DNA of 8,854 nt from Actinomycetes bacterium (GTDB taxonomy: Bacteria; Actinomycetota; Acidimicrobiia; Spongiisociales; UBA5794). Each line of letters begins with the position of its first letter. Within the stretch, counting starts at the first letter, position 1. Location: assembly GCA_023336765.1 (NCBI GenBank), contig JAMBLL010000344.1, positions 1 to 8,854 of the forward strand, given 5' to 3'. Under the pieces are notes generated by a model, which was not told where the DNA came from, ran no database searches, and was given only the letters and a program-made list of their open reading frames with translations. Position numbers and translations under genes: made by a program. This document shows positions 6,387-8,854 of the stretch, one piece after another.

Positions 6387-8009
6387 GTGTTTTCCCTTCC
6401 ATTGATTCTCGCCACCGCCGAAGAGAGCAGTTCTTCTGGGGCGGTCGACAACGCTCTCGGCGTCGGAACTGTCGCGTTGATCGTTGTTGCTGTTGTCCTC
6501 CTCTCATGGATGGCTTTCCTCTTCATCAACTCGCGTCGCTCTGCTGCCGCGAGTTCAGAGACGCCGCCACCGAACCTCTCCCCGGCCCCTTCTGATGATG
6601 AACTCGAGAACCGGAAGCTCACGAGGGTCCTGCGGGCTGCGCTCTTTGCGAGCATCCTGCTTGCGGTAGCTCTGCCGTGGTACGCCATCACCGAACCAGA
6701 TCGGCAGGAGGCGGCAGCAGAGGCGATCACAGAAGAGAGCGTTGAGGCTGGTGGCCACTTCTTCAGCGTCGATGGCTTCGGATGTGCCGAGTGCCACGGC
6801 CCAACAGGCGGAGGCGGGGCCGCGCCGTTCGTCGAGCCACGGTCAGGCGTTGATGTGTCCTGGTCCGTGCCTTCACTCGATGATGTCTTCTACCGCTATT
6901 CCGAGGAAGAGGTCGAGTACTGGATGACGTTCGGCCGGGCAGGCACGCCGATGCCCGCAAACGGGCTCGAGGGTGGCGGAGCCATGTCGATCCAGGAGAT
7001 CGAAGAAACGCTTGCCTATCTCCACTCGATCCAGCTCCCTCAGGCAGAGGCATTCGGCAAGGCCGACGGCGCGGTGGATCGCGCACTTGGTGCGATCGAA
7101 AGCGGAGAGGCACAGACACGATCCCTCATCAACAGACAACAAGCCGACATCGATGCTGTCGAAGACGCATCCAGCCAACTCGCCATCACAGGGGCATTCG
7201 CCGACGACATCAAGGATCTCTTCCAGGCACCCGGTCTCTGTACACCTGAATCTGCGGTCCTGGTGAACGCAACGTGCGAGAACCCCGGTCAAGACACCGA
7301 CCGTGACGGTCTGACCGACGAGGCAGAGGTCGAATTGTCCTTGATTGCGGCCACGTCCTATGAAACATTGGTCGTCATCGTGGCACAACCCGTCGACGTC
7401 GACGGTGTCACCGGCTACGAAGTTGCGTCGAACGCCAAGTACGACATTCGGTTCGATCAGTTCCTTGCTTTCACCAACGAGGACCCTGCGACCAACGAAC
7501 CGATCCCGGACCTTGAGATGGCCGAGGCAATGCTCGGAGACCTCGAGACCGATATCCTGCTCCTCGGTGTCACATCCGAGCGTGAAGATCAGTTCCTCGA
7601 AGGCCTCACGGTCGGTCTGGACTTCCTCGAGCAGTCGCTTGAGGACCGTCCATGGGACGTCGACTTCGCTGCAGCCGCCCAAGACATGGGTGTATCTGTT
7701 GATGAGGCGAAGCGCGGTGCCGGTCTGTTCAATGCCTACTGCGCACGATGCCACACGGGCGGGTACTCCGCAGGTTCATCGTTCGAACAGGGCGCAGCCT
7801 CAGGTGCCTGGGGTCCGTCACTCCAGGACGGACGTGCGGACATCCAGTTCCCGGACCTCCAGGATCAGATCGCGTTCGTGATGTCGGGTTCAGAGAACGC
7901 CATCAAGTACGGCGTCAACGGTATCGGCACAGGAAGAATGCCGGGCTTTGGACAGGTGCTCTCGGCAACAGACCTTGAACTGATAGTCAAGTATGAGAGG
8001 TCTCTGTGA
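6387..8009 (+). CDS. Membrane-anchored protein with two cytochrome c domains and a calcium-type loop
   Basis: 540 residues from GTG 6387. The start is 7 nt after the Rieske stop, with GGGGTGA before it. Two helices (about 27-47 and 81-100) flank a basic cytoplasmic loop, and everything after about 101 should be extracytoplasmic. The first cytochrome domain has C133-A-E-C136-H137 with probable axial Met189 in GTPMP. The second has C452-A-R-C455-H456 with probable axial Met518 in GRMPGFG. About 240 residues separate them. That stretch contains a helical segment (about 215-262), a Cys285/Cys297 pair and a thrombospondin type 3-like acidic loop (D303-T-D-R-D-G-L-T-D311), typical of calcium binding. 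The protein probably accepts electrons from the Rieske centre and hands them on, taking the place of cytochrome c1 or of the diheme QcrC, from which it differs by its insert and its anchors at the N-terminus. The partner oxidase is not in the window. Confidence 0.92.
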   Translation: MFSLPLILATAEESSSSGAVDNALGVGTVALIVVAVVLLSWMAFLFINSRRSAAASSETPPPNLSPAPSDDELENRKLTRVLRAALFASILLAVALPWYAITEPDRQEAAAEAITEESVEAGGHFFSVDGFGCAECHGPTGGGGAAPFVEPRSGVDVSWSVPSLDDVFYRYSEEEVEYWMTFGRAGTPMPANGLEGGGAMSIQEIEETLAYLHSIQLPQAEAFGKADGAVDRALGAIESGEAQTRSLINRQQADIDAVEDASSQLAITGAFADDIKDLFQAPGLCTPESAVLVNATCENPGQDTDRDGLTDEAEVELSLIAATSYETLVVIVAQPVDVDGVTGYEVASNAKYDIRFDQFLAFTNEDPATNEPIPDLEMAEAMLGDLETDILLLGVTSEREDQFLEGLTVGLDFLEQSLEDRPWDVDFAAAAQDMGVSVDEAKRGAGLFNAYCARCHTGGYSAGSSFEQGAASGAWGPSLQDGRADIQFPDLQDQIAFVMSGSENAIKYGVNGIGTGRMPGFGQVLSATDLELIVKYERSL

Positions 8010-8533
8010 TGCAGGATCGCACCGGTGTGACACGTCGTTTCGTCTCTGAAGAGGCTGGCCTCTCGAAACTCGAGTGGGTGGGACTCATCGCGTTCATCGC
8101 GTCGCTCCTGTACATGGTCGGTCCAATTCGTGACCTCATCGTCAACACGATTGGCATCGTCTTTGGCCAGGTTGACGAGGCCACGGGTGAGATCAACGAC
8201 TTCTCGACCGCAATGCGTGGTATCGCCATCGTGGGCGGCGCAGTCATCGTGTTCATCGGCTCGGGTTGGCTTCTGCTGTGGACCAATCTCGGTACCCGCC
8301 TGGCGTTCCTCCTTACCGGGGCTGCAACGTTCGGGTGGTTGACGATCAACGGCATACTCTTCGTCGTCTACGCTCCAAGAGGTATCCGTCCCAACGACCT
8401 CGAAGGCCTCAACGCACTCCAGACGCGCCTCCCCGCGCTTGCGATGACGCTTGGTTCGTTCATCCTGTTCCTGATGTTCACCATCGCGCTGTCGCGTTAT
8501 GAATCGGACAGTGCGAACACCGCTGACGGTTGA
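8009..8533 (+). CDS. Four-helix membrane protein of unknown function, last gene of the operon
   Basis: 174 residues from ATG 8009, which overlaps the preceding stop (TGATG), with GAGAGG 8 bases before it. A GTG at 8006 would add one residue and is less likely. Predicted helices are at about 21-38, 71-91, 97-122 and 141-162, with the polar segments 52-70 and 123-140 between them. The N-terminus (TRRFVSEEAGLSKLEWVG) is charged, and the loop YAPRGIRPNDLEGLNALQ precedes the last helix. There is no cysteine and no heme or metal motif. I do not recognise the family. Coupled translation with the cytochrome c gene and its place in the operon favour a small structural subunit or assembly factor of the same complex. 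An acidic codon tract continues in frame directly after its TGA stop, so the protein may once have been longer, or may be so if the stop is a sequencing error. Confidence 0.85.
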   Translation: MQDRTGVTRRFVSEEAGLSKLEWVGLIAFIASLLYMVGPIRDLIVNTIGIVFGQVDEATGEINDFSTAMRGIAIVGGAVIVFIGSGWLLLWTNLGTRLAFLLTGAATFGWLTINGILFVVYAPRGIRPNDLEGLNALQTRLPALAMTLGSFILFLMFTIALSRYESDSANTADG

Positions 8534-8539
8534 GTCGGA

Positions 8540-8590
8540 GACGACGAAGACGATCAGGACGACAAAGACGATCAAGAGGATCAAGACGAC
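8540..8590 (+). repeat. Acidic-codon tract (GAC/GAT-rich, about 18-base period)
   Basis: Seventeen consecutive codons in the frame of the gene that stops at 8533 read only Asp, Glu, Gln and one Lys. The unit GACGATCA recurs at an interval of about 18 bases. Differences between units are often at third codon positions (GAC/GAT, CAG/CAA, GAA/GAG), as in coding DNA. Confidence 0.6.
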
Positions 8591-8704
8591 GGAGAGCGGA
8601 TCCTTGCTCTGACATCAGGTGCTAGAAAGCAATACATCGCACGCATGACGAGGATCAGCGATAGGGATGGTTTCGCATGCGGTCGACAAAGTAGCCTTCT
8701 TCCT

Positions 8705-8727
8705 CTCCCCCGGCCTTCGCTGGGGAG
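8705..8727. repeat. GC-rich hairpin, REP-like
   Basis: CTCCCC at 8705-8710 pairs with GGGGAG at 8722-8727. An inner three-pair stem (GGC with GCT, including one G-U) closes a CTTC loop after one bulged C. No T-tract flanks it on either strand. A similar start (CTCCCCCTCCGACC) occurs near the right edge at about 8828. Confidence 0.45.
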
Positions 8728-8834
8728 ATGGGCCGAGGGACGAGGGCCAGAGGGGGGAAGCCGAACGGGTGCCACTCACATCGAACCTGTGCCTTGAAAC
8801 GCGCAGCCTCAGTGGATCTTCGTGGTCTCCCCCT

Positions 8835-8854
8835 CCGACCTCGCTGCGCTCGGC
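8835..8854. repeat. Partial GC-rich inverted repeat cut by the window edge
   Basis: CCGA near 8835 pairs with TCGG near 8850, around an inner CGC-T-GCG at 8842-8848. This looks like the beginning of a dispersed palindromic element, but the window ends inside it. Confidence 0.3.

Larger units (their letters stand above)
8534..8854. other. Intergenic region without a convincing gene
   Basis: These 321 bases hold no reading frame with a good start, ribosome site and coding character. The first part is an Asp/Glu-type codon tract (8540-8590), the middle is unremarkable, and the last 150 bases hold GC-rich inverted repeats at 8705-8727 and about 8835-8854. No T-run follows the hairpins, so a classical terminator is not supported. 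Confidence 0.6.

Noticed and set aside
6873..7754. Minus-strand 293-residue frame rich in Cys and Leu
   Set aside because: Shadow of the cytochrome c gene; no CxxCH or domain pattern and no ribosome site.
8009..8130. Resemblance of SEEAGLSKLEWVGLIAF to a Flp-type pilin N-terminus
   Set aside because: The protein continues with three further membrane helices and sits in a respiratory operon; a pilin would be short with a single helix.
7865..8584. Minus-strand frame starting with a Val/Leu/Ile-rich, signal-like stretch
   Set aside because: The hydrophobic start is only the reverse complement of the acidic GAC/GAT tract; the rest is antisense to the last gene.
8705..8727. Intrinsic terminator for the rightward operon
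   Set aside because: The hairpin is present but no T-run follows on either strand, and it lies about 170 bases past the stop.
1..8854. CRISPR array, tRNA, rRNA or insertion sequence
   Set aside because: No regularly spaced repeats, no cloverleaf or rRNA-like stretch, and no transposase-like frame was seen on either strand.

Overview
The window is a respiratory-chain locus with two divergent transcription units around a regulatory gap at about 2561-2777. The organism is not identified. GC-rich codon use, frequent GTG and TTG starts, a Tat-dependent Rieske protein and GC-rich palindromic repeat debris would suit a high-GC actinobacterial lineage (for example Acidimicrobiia-like) or a Chloroflexota-like one. 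This is an inference from style only.

Leftward unit (minus strand). Reading from 2560 down, the first gene encodes a 632-residue polytopic membrane protein. It has the fold of a cbb3 oxidase catalytic subunit (CcoN) fused to a CcoO-type monoheme cytochrome c. By alignment to CcoN from memory, all six canonical metal-ligand histidines are replaced, so it looks like a metal-free 'pseudo-oxidase' carrying a working cytochrome c head. It is followed after 3 nt by a gene that runs off the left edge (658 to 1). That gene encodes a soluble Pro/Ala/Glu-rich protein with three copies of a helical module of about 31 residues.

Rightward unit (plus strand). Seven tightly packed genes (gaps of 17 nt or less, two 1-nt TGATG overlaps) run from 2778 to 8533: a four-helix membrane protein of unknown function; a 2[4Fe-4S] ferredoxin; a cytochrome b6-like subunit with the four heme histidines and the heme c_i cysteine; a subunit IV-like cytochrome b C-terminal half with a long N-terminal extension; a Rieske iron-sulfur protein; a membrane-anchored protein with two cytochrome c domains and a calcium-type loop; and a second four-helix membrane protein of unknown function. 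Together they look like a quinol:cytochrome c oxidoreductase of the split b6/IV type, with ferredoxin and two extra membrane subunits.

The two units are tied together by an unexpected signal. The N-terminal extension of the subunit IV-like protein carries two copies of the same helical module found three times in the soluble protein at the left edge. The copies align without gaps. Together with the divergent layout, this suggests that the pseudo-oxidase/cytochrome c protein, the repeat protein and the b6-type complex belong to one assembly. The last 320 bases hold no convincing gene, only an acidic-codon tract in frame after the last stop and GC-rich inverted repeats.
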